Assembly: GCA_001953215.1 (NCBI GenBank)
Contig: CP019169.1
Location: forward strand, 992,001 to 1,056,000
Source: Betaproteobacteria bacterium GR16-43
GTDB taxonomy: Bacteria; Pseudomonadota; Gammaproteobacteria; Burkholderiales; Usitatibacteraceae
Length of the DNA: 64,000 bases
Reading direction: 5' to 3'
The position numbers and the translations under genes were made by a program. Positions within the stretch are counted from its first letter, which is position 1; every line of letters begins with the position of its first letter. The notes below the pieces were generated by a model. The model saw nothing but the letters and a program-made list of their open reading frames with translations, was not told the DNA's origin and made no database searches. Below are positions 10,037-19,550 of the stretch, piece after piece.

Positions 10037-10632
10037 TCCGCGTCAACCTACTCCCCCACCGCGAGGAGAAACGCAAGGTCCGCCAGAAGCAGTTCGCGGC
10101 CTTCGCCGGCATCACCGTCTTCCTCGGCGCCGTGGCCGCGTTCGTCGTCTGGTTCTTCCTCGACCAGCAGGTCCAGCAGCAACAGACCAACGTCGCCTAC
10201 ATGAAGAACGAGATCTCCAAGCTGGACAAGCAGATCGAGGAGATCCGCAAGATCCGCGAGGAAACCGCGGGCCTGCTCGCCAAGAAGCAGGTGGTCGAAG
10301 GCCTCCAGAGCAACCGCTCGGAGCCCGTGCAGCTCCTCGACCAGCTCCTGCGCCAATTGCCCGAGGGCGTGTACCTCAAGTCCGTGAAGCAGGTGGGGAC
10401 GAAGGTCGGCGTCACCGGCTACGCGCAGTCGAACGCACGCGTCTCGACCCTGATGCGAAACCTCGGAGCCTCGCCGTACCTGGAGAATCCCGAGCTGGTC
10501 GAGATCAAGGCGGTTCCCTCTCCGGGGAACCAGACCCAGCGGGTGAACGAGTTCCTCATGAACATCTCGATCAAACGCGCCAAGGCCGATGACGGCTCGG
10601 GCGCACCGAAGAAGGCGCCGGGGGCGAAATGA
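10033..10632 (+). CDS. pilN: Type IV pilus assembly protein PilN
   Basis: An inner-membrane bitopic protein of the pilus alignment complex. The conserved N-terminal MIRVNLLPHRE peptide, which docks into PilM, is intact and defines the start; it overlaps the pilM stop as ATGA. One membrane helix follows (about residues 22-42), then a coiled-coil segment rich in Gln, Lys and Glu, and a ferredoxin-like periplasmic domain (LPEGVYLKSVKQVGTKVGVTGYA). The length of 199 residues is normal. The C-terminus is lysine-rich and disordered. Confidence 0.95.
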   Translation: MIRVNLLPHREEKRKVRQKQFAAFAGITVFLGAVAAFVVWFFLDQQVQQQQTNVAYMKNEISKLDKQIEEIRKIREETAGLLAKKQVVEGLQSNRSEPVQLLDQLLRQLPEGVYLKSVKQVGTKVGVTGYAQSNARVSTLMRNLGASPYLENPELVEIKAVPSPGNQTQRVNEFLMNISIKRAKADDGSGAPKKAPGAK

Positions 10633-11276
10633 GCCTGATCGACGACCTCAAGACCCTAGACTTCAAGCAGCCCGGCAACTGGCCGTGGCCGGTCAAGATC
10701 ATCGCGTTCGTGGTGATCTTCCTCGCCATCCAGATCGCGGCCGGCGTCCTGCTCTGGAAGGACCAGAGCGACCAGATCGAGTCGGGCCGCCAGGAAGTGG
10801 CCAAGCAGAAGGAAACCTTCGTCGAGAAGAAGAAGCTCGCCGTGAACCTGGACGCCTACAAGCAGCAGCGGGCGGAGATCGAGCAGTCGTTCGGCGCGCT
10901 GCTGAAGCAGCTGCCCAACAAGAGCGAGATGGACGCGCTGCTGATCGACATCAACCAGGCGGGCCTCGGGCGCGGACTCAACTTCGAATACTTCAAGCCG
11001 GCGACGGCGGAGAACTTCACCGAGTTCTACGCCGAGCTCCCGGTCAACATCAAGGTGACCGGCAACTACCATGACCTCGGCGCGTTCGCGAGCGACGTGG
11101 CGAAGATGCCGCGCATCGTGCTGCTCACGGACGTGAAGCTCGATCCTCCCAAGGACGGCCTGCTCTCGATGGAAGCGGTGGCCAAGACCTACCGCTACCT
11201 GGACGAAGAGGAAGTGGCCAAGCAGCGCAAGACCGCCAAGGACAAGGCGGCGGCGAAACAGGGGGCGAAGAAATGA
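10629..11276 (+). CDS. pilO: Type IV pilus assembly protein PilO
   Basis: Partner of PilN in the inner-membrane alignment complex; the two form heterodimers that contact PilP. The 215-residue protein has a short cytoplasmic N-terminus (MSLIDDLKTLDFKQPGNWPW), one membrane helix (about residues 22-42), a coiled coil, and a periplasmic domain including LLIDINQAGLGRGLNFEYFKP and FYAELPVNIKVTGNYHDLG, which are family hallmarks. It ends in a Lys/Ala-rich tail. It is joined to pilN and pilP by ATGA overlaps. Confidence 0.95.
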   Translation: MSLIDDLKTLDFKQPGNWPWPVKIIAFVVIFLAIQIAAGVLLWKDQSDQIESGRQEVAKQKETFVEKKKLAVNLDAYKQQRAEIEQSFGALLKQLPNKSEMDALLIDINQAGLGRGLNFEYFKPATAENFTEFYAELPVNIKVTGNYHDLGAFASDVAKMPRIVLLTDVKLDPPKDGLLSMEAVAKTYRYLDEEEVAKQRKTAKDKAAAKQGAKK

Positions 11277-11803
11277 GGCCTTGGAAAATCCTCCCGGTGG
11301 TGGCCCTCGTGGCGGCCGGGTGCAGCTCGGAGCTGGATGAACTGAAGCAGTTCGTCCGCGATTCCGACAAGAGCCTGCCGCGCAAGATCGAGACCCTGCC
11401 TTCGGTCAAGCCGTTCGAGCCCTTCACCTACGAAGGCTTCGACCTGCCCGACCCGTTCAAGCCGCGCAAGCTCACCCCGCCGAAGGACCAGGGCGCGGGC
11501 GGCGGCGTGGCGCCGGACCTGAACCGCCGCAAGGAGCCGCTGGAAGCCTTCCCCCTCGAGCAGTTGAAGATGGTGGGCACGCTTTCGCAGCTGAACGAGA
11601 CCTTTGCCCTGGTGCGTGCCGACAAGACGCTCTACCGCGTCAAGAAGGGCAACTACATGGGCCAGAATTTCGGGCTGATCACCGACGTGAACGAAGGCGA
11701 GATCAAGCTCAAGGAAATCGTGCAAGACAGCGCTGGCGACTGGGCCGAGCGGCAGAGTGTGCTGCCGCTCCTGGAAGAAGCCAGCAAAGGGGATAAAAAG
11801 TGA
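11273..11803 (+). CDS. pilP: Type IV pilus assembly lipoprotein PilP
   Basis: An inner-membrane-anchored lipoprotein bridging PilNO and the PilQ secretin. The lipobox VAAGC is clear (cysteine at residue 17 or 18), followed by SSELDELKQFV and a disordered linker. The HR-domain beta-sandwich then begins near PLEQLKMVGTLSQLNETFALV and continues through YRVKKGNYMGQNFGLITDV. The 176-residue length is normal. The gene sits in the conserved position before pilQ and overlaps it by GTGA. Confidence 0.95.
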   Translation: MRPWKILPVVALVAAGCSSELDELKQFVRDSDKSLPRKIETLPSVKPFEPFTYEGFDLPDPFKPRKLTPPKDQGAGGGVAPDLNRRKEPLEAFPLEQLKMVGTLSQLNETFALVRADKTLYRVKKGNYMGQNFGLITDVNEGEIKLKEIVQDSAGDWAERQSVLPLLEEASKGDKK

Positions 11804-14004
11804 ACGCGACCGTCCTGAAACGAACTTCCTCGAGGCTGGGCGGCGCACTCTGCGCGCTCTTCTTCGCCCTGGCCACGCCGCTTGCGTGGGCGCAGGCCAA
11901 GAACTCGCTCGAATCGATGACCTTCTCCTCCATCCAGGGCGGGAAGATCATCGTGAAGGCCGCGTTCAAGGAGCCGCTGAAGGCCGTGCCGCAAGGCTTC
12001 GCGGTCTCCAACCCCCCGCGCATCGCGATCGACCTGCCCGACACGCTGAACGGCATCGGCAAGACCCAGGTCGACGCCGGCGAAGGCGACCTTCGCAGCG
12101 TCTCCATCGTGCAGACCGCCAACCGCACGCGGCTGGTGATGAACCTCACCCGCAACCTCACGTACACGCAAGTCCTCGACGGCAACCAGCTGGTCGTGAC
12201 CATCGACGGCTCGCAAGCCGTCTCGACCAGCGGGGCCGCCGCGACGACGCCGTCGCCGGGCGCCACCACGTTCGCCGAGGCGCAGCCCGGCACGCAGGTG
12301 CGCTACAACCTGCGCGACGTCGACTTCCGCCGTGGCAACACCTCGGAAGGCCGCGTGATCGTCGACCTCTCCTCGTCGAACGTCGGGATCGACATCCGCC
12401 GCCAGGGCCAGCAGCTGCTGGTCGACTTCCTCAGCTCCAACGTGCCGCGCAACCTCGTCCGCCGCCTCGACGTGGGCGACTTCGGCACGCCGGTCAAGTT
12501 CGTCGACACCTTCGAGCAGGGCGGCAACGCCCGCATGGTGATCGAGCCGCGCGGCATCTGGGAATACTCGGCCTACCAGACCGACACGCAGTTCATCGTC
12601 GAAGTGAAGCCGGTCAAGGAAGACCCGAACAAGCTGATCCAGGGCTCGGCTCCCGGCTACTCGGGCGAGAAGCTCTCGCTCAACTTCCAGAACGTCGAAG
12701 TGCGCGCGGTGCTCCAGGTGATCGCCGACTTCACGGGCCTGAACATCATCACCAGCGACACCGTCGGCGGCAACCTCACGCTGCGCCTGAAGGACGTGCC
12801 CTGGGACCAGGCGCTCGACATCATCCTGCAGGCCAAGGGGCTGTCGAAGCGCAAGAACGGCAACGTGGTGCTGATCGCGCCGACCGACGAGCTCGCCGCC
12901 AAGGAAAAGCTGCAGCTCGAAGCCCAGGCCGCCGTTTCCGACCTGGAGCCGGTGCGCACGGAATCGTTCGCGCTCTCCTACGCCAAGGCCGAGGACCTGA
13001 AGAAGCTCCTCTCGGACAAGGACCAGAAGATCCTCTCCAAGCGCGGCAGCGCCACCATCGACGAGCGCACCAACACGCTCTTCGTGCAGGACTCGGGTGG
13101 ACGCCTCGAAGAGGCCCGCCGCCTGATCCAGCAGCTCGACGTGCCGGTTCGCCAGGTGCTGATCGAAGCGCGCATCGTGATCGCGGACGACAAGTGGGGC
13201 CGCCAGCTGGGCGCGCGCTTCGGCACGCAGTCCGCGTTCAACCAGCGCAACTACAACGTCGGCGTCTCGGGCACCCTCGTGGACAGCACGAACCCGGTCG
13301 GCCTCAACCCGGCTTCGCGCGGCTCCGCCTCGCTGGTCTACCCGGGCGGCACGCCCCAGGGCGTGTTCAACACGGTGCAGAACGTCGGCCTCGTCCCGAT
13401 CGGCGCCCAGCCCGAACAGCTCAACGTGAACCTCCCGGTGGTCGGCGCGGCCGGCTCGCTCGCCCTGTCGATCCTCAACCTGGGCAGCGGCAACCTCGTG
13501 AACGTCGAGATCTCCGCGCTGGAAGCCGACAACCGCGGCAAGGTCGTCTCCAGCCCGCGCGTGATCACGGCCGACAAGAAGAAAGCCGTGATCTCGCAAG
13601 GTACGGAGATTCCCTACCTGACCGCCTCCGCGAGCGGTGCGACCACCATCTCCTTCAAGCCCGCGGTCCTCGAGCTGGCGGTGACGCCGCGCATCACGCC
13701 GGACGATCGGATCGTGATGGACCTCGAAGTGAAGAAGGACGCCGTCGGCCAGATCTTCGCCGGCGTGCCTTCGGTGGACACCAAGCGCGTCTCGACGCAG
13801 GTGCTGGTCGACAACGGCGACACGATCGTGCTGGGCGGCATCTTCGAGCAGACGACGCGCACCACGGTCGACAAGGTCCCGTTCCTGGGCGACCTTCCGC
13901 TCGTGGGCTACCTCTTCAAGCGCACGCAGAAGCAGGACGACAAGACCGAGCTCCTGATCTTCGTGACGCCGAAGATCGTGAAGGACTCGCTCACCGTCCG
14001 CTGA
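11800..14004 (+). CDS. pilQ: Type IV pilus secretin PilQ
   Basis: Outer-membrane multimeric channel through which the pilus fibre exits; in many species it is also used for DNA uptake. GTG start overlapping the pilP stop; signal peptide to about residue 32 ([11 protein letters not shown]). Two AMIN domains bind peptidoglycan (about 35-260). A secretin/STN domain ([24 protein letters not shown]), the N1 domain, and the C-terminal secretin core with [24 protein letters not shown] and [13 protein letters not shown] follow. The length of 734 residues is normal. A strong terminator follows directly. Together with dprA in this window, it is consistent with natural transformation competence, which is an inference. 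Confidence 0.96.
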   Translation: MNATVLKRTSSRLGGALCALFFALATPLAWAQAKNSLESMTFSSIQGGKIIVKAAFKEPLKAVPQGFAVSNPPRIAIDLPDTLNGIGKTQVDAGEGDLRSVSIVQTANRTRLVMNLTRNLTYTQVLDGNQLVVTIDGSQAVSTSGAAATTPSPGATTFAEAQPGTQVRYNLRDVDFRRGNTSEGRVIVDLSSSNVGIDIRRQGQQLLVDFLSSNVPRNLVRRLDVGDFGTPVKFVDTFEQGGNARMVIEPRGIWEYSAYQTDTQFIVEVKPVKEDPNKLIQGSAPGYSGEKLSLNFQNVEVRAVLQVIADFTGLNIITSDTVGGNLTLRLKDVPWDQALDIILQAKGLSKRKNGNVVLIAPTDELAAKEKLQLEAQAAVSDLEPVRTESFALSYAKAEDLKKLLSDKDQKILSKRGSATIDERTNTLFVQDSGGRLEEARRLIQQLDVPVRQVLIEARIVIADDKWGRQLGARFGTQSAFNQRNYNVGVSGTLVDSTNPVGLNPASRGSASLVYPGGTPQGVFNTVQNVGLVPIGAQPEQLNVNLPVVGAAGSLALSILNLGSGNLVNVEISALEADNRGKVVSSPRVITADKKKAVISQGTEIPYLTASASGATTISFKPAVLELAVTPRITPDDRIVMDLEVKKDAVGQIFAGVPSVDTKRVSTQVLVDNGDTIVLGGIFEQTTRTTVDKVPFLGDLPLVGYLFKRTQKQDDKTELLIFVTPKIVKDSLTVR

Positions 14005-14025
14005 CCCCGGCGCCCGAAGGACCCG

Positions 14026-14055
14026 AGCCCCGGCCGAGTGCCGGGGCTTTTTTTT
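14026..14055 (+). terminator. Rho-independent terminator of the pil operon
   Basis: A perfect 9-bp stem, AGCCCCGGC/GCCGGGGCT, with a 5-base loop is followed by eight T residues. It lies 22 bases after the pilQ stop and ends only 17 bases before the aroK start. Confidence 0.92.
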
Positions 14056-14072
14056 CCGCTATCCTCGTTCCC

Positions 14073-14609
14073 GTGGGGACCGACAACATCTTCCTCGTGG
14101 GCATGATGGGCGCAGGCAAGACCACCATCGGGCGGGCACTCGCGCGGAAGATGGGCCTCGTGTTCACGGATACCGACCGCGAGCTGGTGGATCGCACCGG
14201 CGTGCCCGTCGCCACCATCTTCGAGATCGAAGGCGAGCCGGGCTTCCGCAAGCGCGAATCGCAGATCCTCGCGGAACTGGCCAAGCAATCGGGCATCGTC
14301 ATTGCCACCGGGGGCGGTGCCGTTCTTGCCGAGGAAAATCGCCGGGTGATGCGCGAGAACGGGACCGTGGTGTACCTGAGGGCGCGCCTGGAGAGCCTCT
14401 GGGAGCGCACGCGGCGCGACACGAATCGCCCGCTGCTGGCCACGCCCGACCCGCGAGGCACGCTGGCAACGCTGCTCGAGCAGCGCGAGCCGCTCTACCT
14501 CGAAGCGGCGCACCTCATCGTGGACACCGGACCCCAGAGCCCCGCGACGCTGGCCACCCGCCTCGCGGCGACGTTGAAGGCGCGCCTTCGCACCGAGGAG
14601 GCGCCATGA
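14073..14609 (+). CDS. aroK: Shikimate kinase
   Basis: Phosphorylates shikimate at the 3-OH in aromatic amino-acid synthesis. The P-loop GMMGAGKTT, the shikimate-binding DTDRE and GFRKRES segments, the GGGAV Walker-B-like motif and the lid RRDTNRPLL are all present. The protein is 178 residues from a GTG chosen because it restores the NIFLVG first beta strand seen in homologues. No Shine-Dalgarno sequence precedes it, and the pil-operon terminator ends 17 bases upstream, so expression needs a very short leader, a leaderless transcript or read-through. It overlaps aroB by ATGA. Confidence 0.94.
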   Translation: MGTDNIFLVGMMGAGKTTIGRALARKMGLVFTDTDRELVDRTGVPVATIFEIEGEPGFRKRESQILAELAKQSGIVIATGGGAVLAEENRRVMRENGTVVYLRARLESLWERTRRDTNRPLLATPDPRGTLATLLEQREPLYLEAAHLIVDTGPQSPATLATRLAATLKARLRTEEAP

Positions 14610-15688
14610 CGGGCGAGCCGCTGCGCGTCGAGCTCGGCGAGCGCAGCTACCCCATCCACATCGGCGCGGGCCTCCTGTCGGAGCCGGCGCTCTTCGCGCC
14701 GCACCTGCGCGGGGGCCGCGCGGTCATCGTGACCAACGAGGTCGTCGGCCCCCTGTATGCCGCGACGCTCGAGCGCACGCTGGCGGCCGCGGGTGCGAAG
14801 AGCTTCACGCTCGCGATTCCGGACGGCGAAGCGCACAAGGACTGGAAATCGCTCGACGGAATCTTCCAGGGCCTGCTCGCGGGAGGCGCCGACCGGGGGA
14901 CCGTCCTGGTGGCGCTCGGTGGCGGCGTGGTCGGAGACGTGGCCGGATTTGCCGCGGCCACCTACCAGCGCGGCGTGCCCTTCATCCAGGTGCCGACGAC
15001 GCTCCTCGCGCAGGTGGATTCGTCCGTCGGCGGGAAGACCGCGATCAACCATGCGCTGGGCAAGAACATGGTGGGCGCGTTCCACCAACCGCTCGCCGTC
15101 GTGACGGACACGGCCACGCTCGCGACGCTGCCGCCCCGCGAGCTTTCCGCGGGCCTCGCCGAAGTGGTGAAGCACGCGTTCATCGCGGATGCCGGCTTCC
15201 TCGAATGGATGGAGGGCAACGCGAAGCGCCTGGTGGCCCGCGACGCGGGTGCGCTCGCCTACGCAATCCGCCGCTCGTGCGAGATCAAGGCCGCCGTGGT
15301 CGCGGCCGACGAGCGCGAGACCGGCGTGCGCGCGCTGCTCAACTTCGGCCATACCTTCGGCCATGCGATCGAAGCCGCGATGGGCTATGGCCGCTGGCTG
15401 CATGGTGAAGCGGTCGGCGCCGGCATGGTGATCGCGGCGCGCCTGTCGGCCGCGCAGGGCCGCATTCCCGCGGCCGATGCCGACCGCGTGAAGCGCCTCG
15501 TCGGTGCGCTCGGGCTGCCGGAGGCGCCGCCGGCGATCGCGCTCGAGGACTGGATGACGCACATGACGCGCGACAAGAAGAACGAGGGCGGGCGCGTCAC
15601 GCTGATCCTCCTCGACGCGCTGGGCAAGGCGGCCGTGTCGCGCGACACGCCGCGCGCGGCCATCGAGGCGGTGCTGCGCGCCCCCTAG
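14606..15688 (+). CDS. aroB: 3-dehydroquinate synthase
   Basis: Converts DAHP to 3-dehydroquinate, the second step of the shikimate pathway, using NAD and a divalent metal. Visible marks are [20 protein letters not shown] (NAD binding), the [21 protein letters not shown] block, the metal ligands in [11 protein letters not shown], and [10 protein letters not shown]. The length of 360 residues is normal. It is coupled to aroK by a 4-nt overlap, the standard aroKB pair. Its stop codon overlaps the stop of the convergent TPR gene. Confidence 0.96.
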   Translation: MTGEPLRVELGERSYPIHIGAGLLSEPALFAPHLRGGRAVIVTNEVVGPLYAATLERTLAAAGAKSFTLAIPDGEAHKDWKSLDGIFQGLLAGGADRGTVLVALGGGVVGDVAGFAAATYQRGVPFIQVPTTLLAQVDSSVGGKTAINHALGKNMVGAFHQPLAVVTDTATLATLPPRELSAGLAEVVKHAFIADAGFLEWMEGNAKRLVARDAGALAYAIRRSCEIKAAVVAADERETGVRALLNFGHTFGHAIEAAMGYGRWLHGEAVGAGMVIAARLSAAQGRIPAADADRVKRLVGALGLPEAPPAIALEDWMTHMTRDKKNEGGRVTLILLDALGKAAVSRDTPRAAIEAVLRAP

Positions 15689-16011
15689 CCTTGCGGCGGC
15701 GGCTTCTCCAGGCGCCGCAGGAACACGGTCATCTCCTTCGCCGCCTGTTTGTCGCCATGCGATTCGGCCGATTCGATCCCGCGGCGGTAGGCCGCCTTGG
15801 CCTCCTCGGGCGCTCCGGAATCCGCGAGTGCACGCCCCAGCAACTTCCACGCGGCCGAGTACCCCGGATCGTGCGCCACCGCGGCCCGCAGGTGCTCGAG
15901 GGCGCGCACCAGGTCGCCCGCCTTCAGGTATTCGCCGCCCAGGCTGAAACGCAGCAGGGCGTTGTCCCGGCCGCCGGCGAGCAGGCCTTCGAATCGCTCG
16001 ATCAGGGTCAT
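15685..16011 (-). CDS. Small TPR-repeat protein
   Basis: A 108-residue all-helical protein. Two tetratricopeptide repeats are visible: [34 protein letters not shown] and [31 protein letters not shown] capping helix and a Pro-rich end follow. No signal peptide or membrane segment is present, so it is probably a cytosolic scaffold. The ATG with GGA four bases upstream was chosen as start. The much longer open frame to its 5' side runs antisense through the importer genes and is not credible. It is convergent with aroB and divergent from the ABC importer operon, with 42 bases between. Confidence 0.8.
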   Translation of the reverse strand: MTLIERFEGLLAGGRDNALLRFSLGGEYLKAGDLVRALEHLRAAVAHDPGYSAAWKLLGRALADSGAPEEAKAAYRRGIESAESHGDKQAAKEMTVFLRRLEKPPPQG

Positions 16012-16053
16012 TCCGGTATTATCGACTCGAGTCTCGTCTGGAGGAATTCCCCC

Positions 16054-17634
16054 ATGCTGCGCACCATCCGCATCGCGCTCGGCGCGATCGCCTTCGGAGC
16101 ATTTACCCTTGCCCACGCCGCGCCCGAGCGCGCCGTTGCGATCGGCCTCCAGGCCGCGATCACCTCGATCGACCCGCACTACCACAACCTCTCGCCGAAC
16201 AACTCGATGCTGCTGCACATCTTCGAGCCGCTGATCATGCGCGACCCGAACCAGAAGCTCGTGCCCGCCCTCGCCACGTCGTGGAAGGCCATCGACGACC
16301 TCACGTGGGAGTTCAAGCTGCGCAAGAACGTGAAGTGGCACGACGGCTCGCCCTTCACGGCCGAGGATGTCGTCTTCACGCTGAAGCGCGTGCCCGACGT
16401 GCCCAACAGCCCCTCGTCCTTCGCGACCTTCACGAAGCCCATCGTCGACGTGAAGGTGGTCGATCCGCACACGATCGTGTTCAAGACCGCTTCGCCGCAC
16501 GTGCTGCTGCCGAGCGACCTCGCCTCCGTGCTGATCGTCTCCAGGGCGAACGGCGAGAAGGCCACCACGGCCGACTACAACTCGGGCAAGGCGGCGATCG
16601 GCACCGGTCCCTACAAATTCGGCGAGTACGTGCAGAACCAGCACGTGATCCTCAAGGCCAACTACGGCTACTGGGGCGGCGAGCAGCCGTGGGACAAGGT
16701 CACGTTCAAGATCATTTCCAATCCGGCGGCGCGCGTCGCCGCACTCCTGTCGCGCGACGTGCAGATGATCGAGACGGTGCCCACTTCCGACATCGCGCGG
16801 TTTTCCCAGGACGCCAACTTCACGCTCGCCGACAAGGTCTCCAACCGCGTGATCTACGTGCACCTCTGGCAGTGGAGCGACAAGTCGCCGCCCTACGTGA
16901 CCACCAAGGACGGCAAACCGCTCGACAAGAATCCGTTCAAGGATGCGCGCGTGAGGAAGGCCCTGTCGATGGCCATCAATCGCGACGCCATCGCCGAACG
17001 CATCATGGAGAAGAAGGCCGTGCCCGCCGCGCAGCTGCTGGCCGATTCGTTCTACGGCACGAGCCGGAAGCTGAAGCCCGCCAAGTACGACCCGGAGGGC
17101 GCGAAGAAGCTGCTCGCCGAAGCGGGATATCCGAACGGCTTCGCCATGACCATCCACGGCACGAACAACCGCTACATCAACGACGACAAGATCGCCCAGA
17201 CGCTCGCGCAGTTCTACACGCGCATCGGCATCGACACGAAGGTGGAGACGATGCCCGCGGGCGTCTACTTCAGCAAGGCCACCAACGGCGAATACGGCTA
17301 CATGCTGCTGGGCTGGGGCACGGAGTCGGGCGAGCAGGGCTCGAGCCTGCGTTCGCTGCTCGCCACGCGCGACCCGGCCAAGGGCATGGGCGTGAACAAC
17401 CGCGGCCGCTACTCGAATCCGGCGATGGACGAGCAACTGTCGAAGGCGCTGGTCACGATGGACGACAAGAAGCGCGAGGGGCTGATCCAGCTCGCCGCCG
17501 AGACGGCGATGAACGACACGGCGCTGATTCCGATCCACTTCGAGGTGAGCACCTGGGGTTGCGCGAAGGGCTATCGCTACACGCCGCGCACCGACCAGTA
17601 CACGCTCGCCATGGACCTGAAGCCGGCGAAGTAG
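16054..17634 (+). CDS. ABC transporter solute-binding protein, peptide/nickel (SBP family 5) type
   Basis: The periplasmic binding component of a dipeptide-type importer. A GGAGGAA ribosome-binding site and a signal peptide (ALGAIAFGAFTLAHA, cleavage near residue 22) fix the start. No lipobox cysteine is present. The body (526 residues) has the family 5 signature: LVPALATSWKAIDDLTWEFKLRKNVKWHDGSPFTAEDVVFTLKR, the FKDARVRKALSMAINRDAI block, and the C-terminal lobe. The five following genes overlap or nearly abut, giving a seven-gene operon with both permeases, both ATPases and two deacylase-type enzymes. The substrate is not determined; N-acylated amino acids or peptides are suggested by the enzymes. 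Confidence 0.92.
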   Translation: MLRTIRIALGAIAFGAFTLAHAAPERAVAIGLQAAITSIDPHYHNLSPNNSMLLHIFEPLIMRDPNQKLVPALATSWKAIDDLTWEFKLRKNVKWHDGSPFTAEDVVFTLKRVPDVPNSPSSFATFTKPIVDVKVVDPHTIVFKTASPHVLLPSDLASVLIVSRANGEKATTADYNSGKAAIGTGPYKFGEYVQNQHVILKANYGYWGGEQPWDKVTFKIISNPAARVAALLSRDVQMIETVPTSDIARFSQDANFTLADKVSNRVIYVHLWQWSDKSPPYVTTKDGKPLDKNPFKDARVRKALSMAINRDAIAERIMEKKAVPAAQLLADSFYGTSRKLKPAKYDPEGAKKLLAEAGYPNGFAMTIHGTNNRYINDDKIAQTLAQFYTRIGIDTKVETMPAGVYFSKATNGEYGYMLLGWGTESGEQGSSLRSLLATRDPAKGMGVNNRGRYSNPAMDEQLSKALVTMDDKKREGLIQLAAETAMNDTALIPIHFEVSTWGCAKGYRYTPRTDQYTLAMDLKPAK

Positions 17635-17649
17635 CCGGACGCGAGCCCC

Positions 17650-18633
17650 ATGCTCGCCTACGCCATCCGTCGTCTCGGGCAGAGCTTCTTCGTGCTCGTG
17701 GTGATGTCGTTCCTGGTTTTCCTGGGCGTGTTCGCGATCGGCAACCCGATCGAGCTGCTGGTCAATCCGCAGGCCGACGAAGCCGAACGCCTTCGCGCCA
17801 CCGTCGCCCTCGGCCTCGACAAGCCGATCCTCGAGCAGTACGCGATCTTCCTCGGGCATGCGGCGAAGGGCGACCTCGGGCGCTCGTTCGTGTTCAACGT
17901 CCCGGCCATCCAGCTGATCCTGGAGAAGCTGCCCGCGACCATCGAACTCGCCCTGGCCGCGATGGTGATCTCCGTAGGGCTCGGGATCCCCCTGGGGCTC
18001 ATCGCGGGACTCAAGCCCCACTCCCTCGTGGGGCGCTCCATCATGGCGCTGTCGATCGTGGGCTTCAGCCTGCCCACGTTCTGGGTCGGCCTCGTGCTGA
18101 TCATGCTGTTCTCCGTGCACCTGGGCTGGCTGCCCTCGAACGGCCGCGGCGAAACGGTGATGCTGCTGGGCATCCCGGTGAGCTTCCTCACCTGGGACGG
18201 CCTGATGCACCTGGCCATGCCCGCGCTGAACCTCGCGCTCTTCAAGCTCTCGCTGCTGGTGCGGCTCACGCGCGCCGGGACGCGCGAGGCGGTGCTGCAG
18301 GACTACGTGAAGTTCGCGCGCGCGAAGGGCCTGGGGCCGGGCCGCGTCATCGGCGTGCACGTCCTGAAGAACATCCTCGTGCCCATCGTGACGGTGATCG
18401 GCCTCGAACTCGGTTCGCTGATCGGCTTCGCCATCGTGACCGAATCGATCTTCGCGTGGCCGGGCTCCGGCAAGCTGCTGATCGATTCCATCAACCTGCT
18501 CGACCGCCCGGTGATCGTCGCCTACCTCATGGTGATCGTGGTGCTCTTCATCGCGATCAATTTCGCCGTCGACGTGCTCTACTCGATGCTCGATCCCCGC
18601 GTGCGGCTCGGCTCGTCTTCGGCCGCGCACTGA
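17650..18633 (+). CDS. ABC transporter permease, DppB/OppB type
   Basis: The first membrane subunit of the peptide-type importer, 327 residues with about six membrane helices. It begins with the DppB-family N-terminus MLAYAIRRLGQSFFVLVVMSFLVF and a long periplasmic loop containing GLDKPILEQYAIFLGHAAKGDLG RSF. The cytoplasmic EAA motif region is TREAVLQDYVKFARAKGLGPGRVIGVHVLKN, which contacts the ATPases. It lies 15 bases after the binding-protein gene and 2 bases before the second permease. Confidence 0.94.
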   Translation: MLAYAIRRLGQSFFVLVVMSFLVFLGVFAIGNPIELLVNPQADEAERLRATVALGLDKPILEQYAIFLGHAAKGDLGRSFVFNVPAIQLILEKLPATIELALAAMVISVGLGIPLGLIAGLKPHSLVGRSIMALSIVGFSLPTFWVGLVLIMLFSVHLGWLPSNGRGETVMLLGIPVSFLTWDGLMHLAMPALNLALFKLSLLVRLTRAGTREAVLQDYVKFARAKGLGPGRVIGVHVLKNILVPIVTVIGLELGSLIGFAIVTESIFAWPGSGKLLIDSINLLDRPVIVAYLMVIVVLFIAINFAVDVLYSMLDPRVRLGSSSAAH

Positions 18634-18635
18634 CC

Positions 18636-19550
18636 ATGTCCGACATCGCCCCGCCCGCCGCTGCGCAACCCGCCCCCGTGGAAAGCCCCTGGCGCCGCCT
18701 CGTCGCGGAGTTCGCGGAGAGCCGCATGGCCCTCTTCGGCCTCGGCTTGCTGGTGGTGATCGTGGTGACCGCGCTCGCCGCCCCCTGGGTCTCGCCACAG
18801 AATCCGTACGACCTGGCACAGCTCGACGTGATGGATTCCAAGCTCCCGCCCGGCGCGGCCTCCGCCACGGGAGGCACCTACTGGCTCGGCACGGACGACC
18901 AGGGCCGCGACATGCTCTCGGGCATCTTCTACGGCCTGAGGATCTCGCTCACCGTGGGCGTGGCCAGCACCCTCTTCGCGGTGGCGATCGGGCTCGTGTT
19001 CGGCCTGGCCGCCGCCTACTTCGGCGGATGGGTCGACGCGGTGATCATGCGGATCGTCGACATCCAGCTTTCCTTCCCCGCGATCCTCGTGGCGCTCGTC
19101 CTGATGGCCACGCTGGGCCAGGGCGTGGGCAAGATCGTCGTGGCGCTCGTGACCGTCCAGTGGGCGTACTACGCGCGCACGATCCGATCCTCCGCGCTGG
19201 TGGAGCGGCAGAAGGAATACATCGAGGCGGCCAAGGTGCTGGCGCTCCCGCAACCGCGGATCGTGTTCCGGCACCTGCTGCCCAACTGCCTGCCGCCGCT
19301 GATCGTCGTGGCCACGGTGCAGGTCGCCCATGCCATCTCGCTCGAAGCCACGCTCTCCTTCCTGGGCCTGGGCCTGCCGATCACGGAGCCCTCGCTGGGG
19401 CTGCTCATCTCCAACGGTTTCCAGTACCTGCTCTCGGGCAAGTACTGGATCAGCTTCTACCCGGGCGTGGCGCTGCTCGCCACGATCATGGCGATCAACC
19501 TCGTGGCCGACCAGATGCGCGACGTCCTGAACCCGCGCCTCAAGCGATGA
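18636..19550 (+). CDS. ABC transporter permease, DppC/OppC type
   Basis: The second membrane subunit, 304 residues. A Pro/Ala-rich cytoplasmic N-terminus precedes the first helix (about residues 32-52). The short OppC-N segment follows, then the GTYWLGTDDQGRDMLSGIFYGLRISL motif that is diagnostic of the DppC family. The EAA region is QKEYIEAAKVLALPQPRIVFRHLLPN. The ATG is two bases after the preceding stop, and its own stop overlaps the next ATG. It works with the DppB-type subunit as a heterodimer. Confidence 0.94.
   Translation: MSDIAPPAAAQPAPVESPWRRLVAEFAESRMALFGLGLLVVIVVTALAAPWVSPQNPYDLAQLDVMDSKLPPGAASATGGTYWLGTDDQGRDMLSGIFYGLRISLTVGVASTLFAVAIGLVFGLAAAYFGGWVDAVIMRIVDIQLSFPAILVALVLMATLGQGVGKIVVALVTVQWAYYARTIRSSALVERQKEYIEAAKVLALPQPRIVFRHLLPNCLPPLIVVATVQVAHAISLEATLSFLGLGLPITEPSLGLLISNGFQYLLSGKYWISFYPGVALLATIMAINLVADQMRDVLNPRLKR

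Noticed and set aside
15685-18819. A 1044-codon open frame on the minus strand running through the importer genes, and similar long antisense frames opposite pilQ, PBP1A, topA, gyrB and atpD
   Set aside because: They are antisense to genes with full domain signatures, have low-complexity Arg/Gly/His/Ala composition, and arise from high third-position GC. Only the last 108 codons of the first frame (the TPR protein) look real.
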